From Planctomycetota bacterium (GTDB lineage Bacteria; Planctomycetota; Planctomycetia; Pirellulales; Lacipirellulaceae), in contig JAKEGR010000070.1 in the NCBI GenBank assembly GCA_022615465.1, positions 1-7,044 on the forward strand: a DNA stretch of 7,044 bases, given 5' to 3'. The notes under the pieces are model-generated. The model had not been told where the DNA came from. It searched no databases and saw nothing but the letters and a program-made list of their open reading frames with translations. This document shows positions 1 through 7,000 of the stretch, piece after piece. Every line of letters starts with the position of its first letter. Within the stretch, counting starts at the first letter, position 1. The translations under genes and the position numbers were made by a program.

Positions 1-500
1 GGTAATGATCCACCAAGCGACGCCACGCCGGCAAACCGGTCTGGATTGCTCCAGGCGATACGTACCGCCATCGTACCGCCTGCACCGTAACCGGCCAGAA
101 AGACTCGTTCGCCGTGGATATTGAACCGTCGTTTGGCAATGGCGATGCAGTCGAAGATGCGAGTTTCCGACTCTTCAAACTCCGCCTGGGTTTGCCGCCA
201 ATGATAGGCATTTCGATTGCGGCTTTCCTCGGCCGTCGCCCGCGGGGCGATGGCTACGTAATTCCGCATGCTCACCAGAGGCATGACTTTGAGGAGCTGA
301 TGCTCATTGCCGGGTGTACCATGCAGCCACACCACAAGCGGGTACGCGTAACCAGGTTCGTAGTGCATCGGAACAAAGATTGCGTGCGGGGAACGCGAAC
401 TCAGGTGCCGCCTTGCAACTGCCTCGGTATCAAAACAATCTTCGGAGATCGAGAAAAGCTTAGGTTCAATGCTCTTTGGGGCCAGCGCGATGCGATTCAT
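1..500 (-). CDS. alpha/beta-hydrolase-like protein (phospholipase/carboxylesterase type), C-terminus off window
   Basis: Reading the minus strand from ATG at 500 gives 166 codons without a stop, running off the left edge. Residues around 60-70 read LVVWLHGTPGNE, the beta-strand plus HG oxyanion-loop motif of the alpha/beta-hydrolase fold. Further on come VAIAPRAT and then VFLAGYGAGGTMAVRIA followed by NPDRFAGVASLGG, which matches the nucleophile-elbow strand and helix of the phospholipase/carboxylesterase (PF02230-like) family. The elbow reads G-Y-G-A-G-G where active enzymes have G-x-S-x-G, so the nucleophile position (residue 139) is Gly. The catalytic Asp and His would lie beyond the window. 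The frame stays open upstream to a stop at 579-581, and TTG codons at 569 and 563 are alternative starts. I chose the ATG because the hydrolase-like sequence begins after it, although no good ribosome-binding site precedes it. Substrate is unknown. It is codirectional with mdh, but a 322-bp gap and its own candidate promoter argue for separate transcription. Confidence 0.8.
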   Translation of the reverse strand, partial: MNRIALAPKSIEPKLFSISEDCFDTEAVARRHLSSRSPHAIFVPMHYEPGYAYPLVVWLHGTPGNEHQLLKVMPLVSMRNYVAIAPRATAEESRNRNAYHWRQTQAEFEESETRIFDCIAIAKRRFNIHGERVFLAGYGAGGTMAVRIAWSNPDRFAGVASLGGSL

Positions 501-822
501 ATATTCACGTAACTTGTGGGTGTTTTTGGGTGAGTTCGAGAACGTCTGGAATGGTGATCCCAATGGCAAACGTTCGTGCTAGCACGGCTTGGCGGGAAGT
601 GTTGGGATGCTCTCACTTAGCTCAGGGGACTCTAAACAAACCTTTCAGTGATGTCAACGGAGACAATCAAGCAAAGTGAGATGCGAGATGTCCAGCCCTC
701 GGTGATGCCGTGCAATACCAGGAGTGCTGCCGCGTGCATTCTGGCTGGCCAGTAAGAGTGGGGGGAGGCAACGAGTCAGTCACTTCGCACGAAGATATTA
801 TTAGCGTTTCGAGTGAGGTGGT
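501..822. other. intergenic gap between hydrolase-like gene and mdh
   Basis: These 322 bp show no convincing gene on either strand. Besides the candidate promoter at 629-657, they hold a short perfect inverted repeat CTTCG-CA-CGAAG at 783-794, about 30 bp beyond the mdh stop codon, and an 8-bp palindrome CTGGCCAG at 745-752. The 783-794 hairpin lies where an mdh terminator would be expected. It is short and has no T-tract after it on the minus strand, so it is not called as a terminator. Confidence 0.6.
629..657 (-). promoter_or_regulatory. candidate sigma-70 promoter for the hydrolase-like gene
   Basis: On the minus strand a perfect -35 hexamer TTGACA (657-652) is followed by a 17-nt spacer and TAGAGT (634-629), which matches the TATAAT consensus at four of six positions. 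Transcription would start near 622 and leave a leader of about 120 nt before the ATG at 500. The placement in a gene-free stretch, directed at the hydrolase gene, supports it. The -10 element is imperfect and no start site is known. Confidence 0.4.
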
Positions 823-1851
<1,029 letters not shown>

Positions 1852-1863
1852 TGTACGTTGCAA

Positions 1864-1905
1864 GCGTGAGTATCACGCGAGAAGCTCAGTCGTGCAAGTG
1901 GCACG
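1864..1905. promoter_or_regulatory. two operator-like dyads between mdh and flhA
   Basis: GCGTGA-GTA-TCACGC (1864-1878) is a perfect 6-bp inverted repeat around a 3-nt centre. Thirteen bases further, CGTGC-AAGTG-GCACG (1891-1905) is a perfect 5-bp inverted repeat. Both sit in the gap between divergent mdh and flhA, where a transcription factor could act on either gene. The regulator is unknown and arms this short can arise by chance. The remainder of the 271-bp gap (1765-2035) shows a TTGACA at 1934-1939 without a usable -10 element, and no gene. Confidence 0.3.
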
Positions 1906-2024
1906 CCAACGTCATTTTTTTGTGTCGGGGTGCTTGACAACGATCTGGACATTCATTCGTTGCTCGACTAATGTTCCGCCTCTCATCTGCTGCTTCTCTT
2001 CACCACCAACAATCGAATTACCGC

Positions 2025-2030
2025 GGGAGG
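2025..2030 (+). promoter_or_regulatory. flhA ribosome-binding site favouring a GTG start
   Basis: GGGAGG lies 5 nt before an in-frame GTG at 2036. The next in-frame starts, ATG at 2048 and ATG at 2051, lie 17 and 20 nt away, too far for this site to serve them well. Confidence 0.55.
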
Positions 2031-2035
2031 CCTTC

Positions 2036-4159
2036 GTGGCATCCGGGATGATGTCTGCGGCACAGGGTGCGGGGTCGGGAGACCCGCGCACCACAGAAGG
2101 GCTCATTAGCCGCAGTCAAGATCTGGTTCTGCCTGTCGCCATCATTGCCAGCGTGTTGGTGATCATGGTGCCGTTGCCGGCTGCGCTGCTGGACGTGCTG
2201 CTGGCGGGCAACATCACGGTCGCAGTGCTCGTGCTGCTGACGACGGTCTACGTTCGCACGCCACTCGAGTTCAATGTTTTCCCCTCGCTGCTGTTGGCTA
2301 CGACCCTGGCCCGCCTCGTGCTCAATGTCGCCACGACGCGGCTGATCCTGACCCGCGCTGGAATCGACGGCGAATATGCCGCAGGCCATGTGGTGACGGC
2401 CTTTGCTGGCTTTGTCGCCGGTGACAAAATCGTCATTGGCCTGATCATCTTTATCATCATCATCGTGATCCAGTTTATTGTGATTACGAAAGGCGCCACA
2501 CGCATCAGCGAAGTCGCCGCACGCTTTGCACTCGACGGCATGCCAGGCAAGCAAATGGCGATTGACGCCGACCTGAACGCTGGCATCATCGACGAACGCG
2601 AAGCCCAGTCTCGCCGATCCGAAATAACTCGCCAGGCGGATTTCTACGGTGCCATGGATGGTGCCAGCAAATTCGTCCGCGGCGATGCCATCGCCGGCAT
2701 TCTCATCACGGTGATCAACATCATCGGAGGCCTCATCATCGGCATCGCTGAATACGGCATGCCATTCGCCGGAGCAGCAAAACTGTATACGCACCTGACG
2801 ATCGGCGACGGCCTGGTGAGCCAGGTGCCGGCGTTCTTGATTTCACTCGCGGCCGGGTTGCTCGTCACGCGCAGCACGCAAAAGTCAAATATGCCGCGCG
2901 AGTTCATGCAGCAACTCCTTTCCAGGCCCCAGGCACTTGCCATTACCGGTTGCTTTCTCAGTGTGCTCGTTTTTACAAGCCTGCCACGGCTACCGCTGCT
3001 CACACTTGGTGCTGCGTGCCTCGGCTTGGCACGCGTCATGACACGGCGCGATTTGCAGGCAACTGCCGCTGCCGCCGAACGCTTCGAGCAGGAGAAAATC
3101 GCCAAGAAGACGGATGATCGCGTGGAGGACTACCTCACCGTCGATCCCATGGAAATCGAGCTTGGCGTCGGACTGATTCGCCTAGCCGATCCAAACCGCG
3201 GCGGCGATCTGCTGGACCGCGTGCAGCGAGTCCGGCAGAACATCGCAGGTGAAATCGGCATTCTGATGCCCAAGGTCCGCATCCGCGACAATATGCGTCT
3301 CGATGCCCACCAGTATCGCATTAAGATCGCCGACATCCCAATCGCGCAAGCTGAGTTGGAACCCGCTCTGCTGCTGGCAATCGACTCCGGAATGACGACC
3401 GGCATCGTGGACGGCACCTCCACCAAGGATCCGGCCTTTGGCTCCGATGCGAAATGGATCAATCCATCGCTGGCGGATCAGGCCGAAATGTACGGCTACA
3501 CAGTCGTCGAACCGGGGGCTGTTTTGGCGACCCACCTCACCGACGTCTGCCGCCGTCATGCTGATGAAATCCTTACCCGCGACGCAACCAAGCACCTCAT
3601 CGACGAACTGAAATCACAAACTCCGGCCGTGGTCGATGAGTTGATTCCTGCAGCCATGTCTCTCGCCGAAGTGCAGGCGATCCTGCATATGCTACTCCGA
3701 GAGCAAGTGTCGATCCGTCAACTCGGCCTGATTCTCGAAACACTCGGCGATCACGCGCAACGCTCGAAGGATCCGATTCTACTTAGCGAATATGTCCGTC
3801 ACCGTCTGGCGCGTCAGATATGCATGCGTTACCGCAACGCGGAAGGCGAACTGCACGTCGTCGCGTTCGACCCGGCGCTGGAGGATCGCATTCGCGCCGG
3901 CTTTGACCACGGCGATCGCGGTCTCTTCATTCGGATGTCGCCGCAGGCCATCGAAGCCACTTGCAGGTTGATCAGAAATGAAATCACCAAGCTGACAACC
4001 GCGAATCGTCCGCCGATTGTGCTGGTCAGCCCGCAAATCCGGGCGGCCGTCAAGCGCTTTACCGAAAATCAACTGCCGACCCTCGTCGTCATGAGTTTCA
4101 ACGAAGTCACGCGAGACACGAAGATCGTTACGGTTGGGCTTGTCGCCGACACAATCTGA
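2036..4159 (+). CDS. flhA: flagellar export gate membrane protein FlhA
   Basis: FlhA is the large inner-membrane component of the flagellar type III secretion apparatus and forms the export gate ring. From GTG 2036 it has 707 residues, close to the family's usual size of about 690-700. The N-terminal half carries about eight hydrophobic segments (roughly 31-52, 55-73, 80-98, 132-150, 218-238, 256-277, 299-316 and 317-334). Diagnostic FHIPEP-family motifs are RLVLNVATTR (93-102), DGMPGKQMAIDADLNAG (167-183, in the cytoplasmic loop that is essential in Salmonella FlhA) and FYGAMDGASKFVRGD (203-217). After a charged linker, the cytoplasmic domain that docks export chaperones begins near 375 with DPMEIELGVGLI and ends with the conserved SPQIRAAVKRF and SFNEV motifs. 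ATG 2048 or 2051 would shorten the protein by 4 or 5 residues. It is the first gene of the plus-strand flagellar run; flhB, often an flhA neighbour elsewhere, is not directly upstream. Confidence 0.97.
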   Translation: MASGMMSAAQGAGSGDPRTTEGLISRSQDLVLPVAIIASVLVIMVPLPAALLDVLLAGNITVAVLVLLTTVYVRTPLEFNVFPSLLLATTLARLVLNVATTRLILTRAGIDGEYAAGHVVTAFAGFVAGDKIVIGLIIFIIIIVIQFIVITKGATRISEVAARFALDGMPGKQMAIDADLNAGIIDEREAQSRRSEITRQADFYGAMDGASKFVRGDAIAGILITVINIIGGLIIGIAEYGMPFAGAAKLYTHLTIGDGLVSQVPAFLISLAAGLLVTRSTQKSNMPREFMQQLLSRPQALAITGCFLSVLVFTSLPRLPLLTLGAACLGLARVMTRRDLQATAAAAERFEQEKIAKKTDDRVEDYLTVDPMEIELGVGLIRLADPNRGGDLLDRVQRVRQNIAGEIGILMPKVRIRDNMRLDAHQYRIKIADIPIAQAELEPALLLAIDSGMTTGIVDGTSTKDPAFGSDAKWINPSLADQAEMYGYTVVEPGAVLATHLTDVCRRHADEILTRDATKHLIDELKSQTPAVVDELIPAAMSLAEVQAILHMLLREQVSIRQLGLILETLGDHAQRSKDPILLSEYVRHRLARQICMRYRNAEGELHVVAFDPALEDRIRAGFDHGDRGLFIRMSPQAIEATCRLIRNEITKLTTANRPPIVLVSPQIRAAVKRFTENQLPTLVVMSFNEVTRDTKIVTVGLVADTI

Positions 4160-4177
4160 CGCACCTTCCACTTACTT

Positions 4178-4205
4178 GGAATCTGTCCCCTGTTCCCGGA
4201 ATCTG
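4178..4205 (+). repeat. short direct repeat between flhA and flhF
   Basis: GGAATCTG occurs at 4178-4185 and again at 4198-4205, exactly 20 bp apart, on either side of TCCCCTGTTCCC. The second copy ends 2 nt before the flhF ATG and supplies the only purine-rich bases (GGAA) near that start. It fills most of the 48-bp gap. It may be chance, a two-site operator, or a remnant of a REP-like intergenic repeat. Confidence 0.4.
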
Positions 4206-4207
4206 CC

Positions 4208-5395
4208 ATGGAAGTCAAAACGTTTCGTGCCAATACGATGCAACAAGCGCTGGACCTTGTCCGCCGCGAGTTAGGATCATCGGCCTCGGTGCTACACACA
4301 CGCGAACTGAATGCAGGGCTGTTGCGGCGGCTCGTCTTCGGGCGCCAAGTTGAAGTGTCGGCTTCCTCCGCTGTCAACGTCCCCAGCCGGCTGCCGCCAG
4401 AGTATCAATTGTCGGCCGCGAACCGTTCCTACGCCGAACCCGTCGTGCCAATCCACCTGGAAGCCGACTACCGCGCACAGTATCGCGACGATTTCCGCCA
4501 TCAAGTAGCGGGGCAGCTTGACGAACTCCACGCGATGGTGGAAAAGCTCTGCGAGCGTGCCACCGCGACTCCCGCATACGACTTACCTGAATCTTTGTTC
4601 CATGTGTTTACCGATCTGATTGAAGCGGAAGTCGACGAGTCGATTGCCCGCGCACTGGTTGATCAGATACGCACGCGGCACGACGCGCACGAACTCGTTG
4701 ATGAGCTGCTCGTCAAGGCCTGCGTGGCCAAGTTGCTTGAGAATGAAATCAAGGTCACTGGTCCGATCAAAACGCAAGAGGACAGGTGCCGTGTCGTTGC
4801 GCTCGTCGGTCCGACGGGGGTTGGCAAGACGACGACGATCGCCAAGCTGGCCGCGAACTATCGCCTCCGGGAGAAACGCCGCGTCGGATTGGTCACTGTC
4901 GACACATATCGCGTTGCCGCCGTCGAGCAACTTCGCACCTATGCCGACATTATCGATCTGCCGATGGAGGTCGTCTCCACGCCACGCGAGATGCGCGAGG
5001 CGGTCGAACGCATGAGCCACCTCGAGCTGGTATTGATCGATACCGCCGGCCGCAGCCCTCGCGACGAAGTGAAGATCCAAGAGCTAGAATCGATGTTGGC
5101 TGAAGCCGAAGCCGACGACGTGTACTTGGTCCTCAGTAGCACCGCGGGCGCGAGAAGTTTGGCGGCGACTGCCGAGCGATTTGCCAAAGCCGGCACGACC
5201 GCCCTGTTGCTCACGAAGCTCGACGAACCATCGAGCTTGGGCCACTTGGTTTCGCTCGTCCGTACATGCCACTTGCCGATCAGCTATCTCACCAACGGCC
5301 AAACCGTCCCCGACGACATCGAAGTCGCGGATCGAAGCCGCTTGGCGTACATGCTGCTCGGTATCGAAACGGAAGAAGGCGTTACGGCGTGGTAA
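4208..5395 (+). CDS. flhF: flagellar biosynthesis SRP-family GTPase FlhF
   Basis: FlhF is the third SRP-type GTPase beside Ffh and FtsY. It goes to the membrane at the site of flagellar assembly and helps set flagellar position and number. The protein has 395 residues. It opens with the family's characteristic MEVKTFRANTMQQALDLVRRELG (B domain, about 1-110), followed by a helical N domain (about 110-195) and the NG GTPase core. GTPase motifs are all intact: P-loop GPTGVGKTTT (201-210), DTYR (232-235), DTAGR (278-282), TKLDE (336-340) and the closing LTNGQ..PDD (361-370). The ATG at 4208 gives the standard N-terminus and has a GGAA 6 nt upstream. It lies 48 bp after flhA and 127 bp before flhG, a typical flagellar order. 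FlhF dimerises through GTP and is stimulated by the N-terminus of FlhG. Nothing in it looks degenerate, in contrast to its partner. Confidence 0.97.
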   Translation: MEVKTFRANTMQQALDLVRRELGSSASVLHTRELNAGLLRRLVFGRQVEVSASSAVNVPSRLPPEYQLSAANRSYAEPVVPIHLEADYRAQYRDDFRHQVAGQLDELHAMVEKLCERATATPAYDLPESLFHVFTDLIEAEVDESIARALVDQIRTRHDAHELVDELLVKACVAKLLENEIKVTGPIKTQEDRCRVVALVGPTGVGKTTTIAKLAANYRLREKRRVGLVTVDTYRVAAVEQLRTYADIIDLPMEVVSTPREMREAVERMSHLELVLIDTAGRSPRDEVKIQELESMLAEAEADDVYLVLSSTAGARSLAATAERFAKAGTTALLLTKLDEPSSLGHLVSLVRTCHLPISYLTNGQTVPDDIEVADRSRLAYMLLGIETEEGVTAW

Positions 5396-5444
5396 CGCAT
5401 TACAAACTGTAGCTGGGTGACTCACAGGATATCCGACGAGCAGT

Positions 5445-5459
5445 GGGGACTGGCTCCCC
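5445..5459 (+). repeat. small hairpin in the flhF-flhG gap
   Basis: GGGGA-CTGGC-TCCCC forms a 5-bp perfect stem with a 5-nt loop in the 127-bp gap (5396-5522). No T-tract follows, so it is not a standard intrinsic terminator. The GGGGAC/GTCCCC-type sequence resembles the one in the flhA-flhF gap. No other gene or strong signal was seen in this gap, and there is no Shine-Dalgarno site before the flhG ATG. Confidence 0.4.
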
Positions 5460-5522
5460 CTCCCGGATGCTTGTCAATCCAGCGGCCTGACGTACTGAAC
5501 GCTGTTAACACCGACTACCGAC

Positions 5523-6407
5523 ATGCCCGATCAAGCCGAACATCTTCGTCAACTTGTGACTGTGGCCGTGCCGCCAGCGAATGTGGCCGGGCCGCCGATG
5601 ATTGTCGTTACCGGTGGCCAGGGCGGTGTTGGCGCGACGACGGTAGCAATGAATCTGGCCGCTGCAATAGCGGACCGTGGCGAACGAGTTGTGTTGGTCG
5701 ACGCAGCCAGGCACCATGCCAATTTGACCCAACTCGTTGGGATATGTCCCAGCAACGACAGCACGCTAGGTGACGTTCTGTCTGGAAAAATCGCAGCGGC
5801 CGACGCGCTCGTCCCAGGGCCATCCGGCAGCATGCTCCTTGCCGGACATTCGGCTTCTGGATCCCGCCCGGATTTCTCTCGGCTTGCCCAGCAGCGTTTG
5901 CTCGTACAGCTTCGAGCTATGAAAGATATCGCCGACTTACTCATTGTTGATACAGGCAGCGGTTTGTCGCCATGGACCCAGCGATTCTGGCAGCGATCAC
6001 GCCTGGTAATCGTCGTAACAACCAGCGATGACATCGCCGTGATGGACACCTATGCGGCGATCAAGCTCGGCATACCGGATCAGGTCGATGCAGATATCCG
6101 TTTGCTCGTGAACCGAAGCGAAAGCGATCGGCTTACCGCCCGGGTGGAACATCGACTAGAGACGGCATGCCAGCGGTTCCTCCGTCGCACAGTATCAGCA
6201 TTGCCGTCACTGCCGGCACAAGGGACAACCCGGGAAAGGGGGTTCGATCAGCGGCCCCCGCGAGTCTGGGAATCGCCCGATTCCCCGTTCGGCCACGCTA
6301 CACTGTGGCTGGGCCAAGCGGTAAGCGATTTGCTCGATACGGGCGCAACCAGGCCCTCGCATGAAGGCACCAAGTCGATACAACCTGCTGTCATGATTGC
6401 GGAGTAA
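5523..6407 (+). CDS. flhG: FlhG/YlxH-like MinD-family protein with degenerate ATPase site
   Basis: This 294-residue protein is the MinD/ParA-family partner of FlhF that limits flagellar number. The N-terminus reads MPDQAEHLRQL; D3-R9 fits the DQAxxLR activator motif through which FlhG stimulates the FlhF GTPase. The P-loop region is GGQGGVGATT (31-40), where active MinD proteins have GKGGVGKT: the signature Lys is Q33 and the P-loop Lys is A38. In the next motif D60 remains, but the second Asp of the usual DxD is A62 (LVDAARHHANL). The Walker B-like DTGSG (143-147) is kept. Nucleotide hydrolysis is therefore doubtful. The C-terminus (TKSIQPAVMIAE) shows no clear amphipathic membrane-targeting helix. 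ATG 5523 is the first start after an in-frame stop at 5496-5498. Position directly after flhF fixes the identity; a BcsQ- or CpaE-like relative with a variant P-loop is the main alternative, but the DQAxxLR motif argues against it. Confidence 0.9.
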   Translation: MPDQAEHLRQLVTVAVPPANVAGPPMIVVTGGQGGVGATTVAMNLAAAIADRGERVVLVDAARHHANLTQLVGICPSNDSTLGDVLSGKIAAADALVPGPSGSMLLAGHSASGSRPDFSRLAQQRLLVQLRAMKDIADLLIVDTGSGLSPWTQRFWQRSRLVIVVTTSDDIAVMDTYAAIKLGIPDQVDADIRLLVNRSESDRLTARVEHRLETACQRFLRRTVSALPSLPAQGTTRERGFDQRPPRVWESPDSPFGHATLWLGQAVSDLLDTGATRPSHEGTKSIQPAVMIAE

Positions 6408-6485
6408 AGATCGTGAGAAAAAACATTGAACTCACACCCATGGATCGGCCGATTATGTGCGACATCACACCGGTACGCCAGATTG

Positions 6486-6518
6486 CGTCAAACTGGCTCG
6501 GCTGCGGCAAGTTTGACG
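6486..6518 (+). repeat. 9-bp inverted repeat upstream of the small membrane gene
   Basis: CGTCAAACT (6486-6494) and AGTTTGACG (6510-6518) are perfect 9-bp inverted repeats with a 15-nt loop. The hairpin ends 7 nt before the AAAGG ribosome-binding site of the next gene. It may affect translation, mark a processing site, or be an operator. No T-tract follows. The rest of the 129-bp gap after flhG (6408-6536) shows no supported gene. Confidence 0.5.
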
Positions 6519-6525
6519 GCAGGCT

Positions 6526-6530
6526 AAAGG
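6526..6530 (+). promoter_or_regulatory. ribosome-binding site of the small membrane gene
   Basis: AAAGG lies 6 nt before ATG 6537. It supports translation of this frame rather than of the overlapping frame that starts with GTG at 6413. Confidence 0.6.
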
Positions 6531-6536
6531 CAATTC

Positions 6537-6788
6537 ATGAGTCGAATCTTCGCCGGCATCCTGGGATCGTTGGCCATGGCAGTCGTACTCTGCCGCGGCA
6601 CAGCGAGTTCCAGCGACGTGGAAGGGACTCTCGGTCAGGCTTCGCTCAACCTGGTCCTCTTCGCGATCGTGGGAGCCATCCTGGGGCAAATCGCCCAAGC
6701 GACGATCGACGAATCGGTACGTGCCAAACTCGAACAGCAGTTGACTCATCATGCTGTCCGAGGCAAAGCCAAGGAGTCAGCCACGTGA
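6537..6788 (+). CDS. small hypothetical membrane protein in the flagellar cluster
   Basis: I do not recognise this 83-residue protein. Residues 4-19 (IFAGILGSLAMAVVLC) form a hydrophobic N-terminal segment, which could be a membrane anchor or signal peptide. After a polar stretch (20-36), residues 37-55 form a second hydrophobic segment with small-residue spacing (GAILGQIAQA) suited to helix packing. The tail (56-83) is charged and polar, beginning TIDESVRAKLEQQL, and is probably a short amphipathic helix. Either a two-pass hairpin protein or a secreted/anchored one is possible. AAAGG at a 6-nt spacing supports the ATG. It sits between flhG and the probable sigma factor gene in the same direction, which suggests a role in flagellar assembly or placement; that is inference from context only. 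Confidence 0.75.
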   Translation: MSRIFAGILGSLAMAVVLCRGTASSSDVEGTLGQASLNLVLFAIVGAILGQIAQATIDESVRAKLEQQLTHHAVRGKAKESAT

Positions 6789-6801
6789 CGTAACCAGTGG
6801 C

Positions 6802-6824
6802 GGGTGCGATGCCGCATCGCATCC
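6802..6824 (+). repeat. 10-bp hairpin after the small membrane gene
   Basis: GGGTGCGATG (6802-6811) pairs with CATCGCATCC (6815-6824) over 10 bp, including one G-T wobble, with a CCG loop. It starts 13 nt after the stop codon of the preceding gene. This is the strongest hairpin seen in the window. The downstream sequence (agttgagcctttctcg) has no run of T, so it is at best a non-canonical terminator; mRNA stabilisation or a Rho-related role are alternatives. The rest of the 212-bp gap (6789-7000) shows a weak GCGG-AGTGA-CCGC dyad at 6853-6865 and no clear promoter. Confidence 0.5.
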
Positions 6825-6988
6825 AGTTGAGCCTTTCTCGCTATCATTCGCTGCGGAGTGACCGCTAGAAAGAGAGACCCGAGCCGCTACTAGTACGTTC
6901 TTCTCCACTATCTACTCTTTTCGAATCATTTTGCATCGACCATCGAGAGGGAACTCGGACGCGTTCTGAAAAGAGCCGCCGGCCGATC

Positions 6989-6995
6989 AAGGAGG
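6989..6995 (+). promoter_or_regulatory. strong Shine-Dalgarno site for the last gene
   Basis: AAGGAGG, a full anti-16S match, lies 5 nt before ATG 7001. It supports a real gene start although only 14 codons are visible. Confidence 0.75.
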
Positions 6996-7000
6996 ATTGC

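Noticed and set aside
114..512. Plus-strand open frame at the left edge
   Set aside because: It is antisense to a frame with clear alpha/beta-hydrolase motifs and has no recognisable motif of its own.
783..794. CTTCG-CA-CGAAG as the mdh terminator
   Set aside because: The stem is short with a 2-nt loop and no T-tract follows on the minus strand.
1899..1914. TGGCAC at 1899-1904 as a sigma-54 -24 element
   Set aside because: The -12 position reads CGTC instead of TTGC, so the invariant GC is missing.
1934..1962. TTGACA at 1934-1939 as an flhA promoter
   Set aside because: No acceptable -10 hexamer lies 16-19 nt downstream (the sequence there is ttcgttgct).
1892..2035. Upstream extension of flhA to ATG 1892
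   Set aside because: The added 48 residues are Cys/Pro-rich and unlike any FlhA N-terminus, and there is a strong ribosome-binding site for the later start.
2018..2794. Long minus-strand open frame opposite flhA
   Set aside because: The composition is unnaturally rich in Asp, His, Arg and Gln, as expected from the antisense of a GC-rich gene. The plus strand encodes unmistakable FlhA.
6448..6455. GCCGATTA, one mismatch from the sigma-28 -10 box, and GCCGATCA at 6982-6989
   Set aside because: Neither has a TAAA about 15 nt upstream, and the second one abuts the ribosome-binding site of the last gene, leaving no room for a leader.
6413..6793. 126-codon frame starting with GTG right after flhG
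   Set aside because: It overlaps the 6537-6788 gene in another frame, which has a ribosome-binding site and membrane segments. The second half of the GTG frame is Arg/Ser/Gly-rich, typical of an out-of-frame reading, and no site precedes its start.
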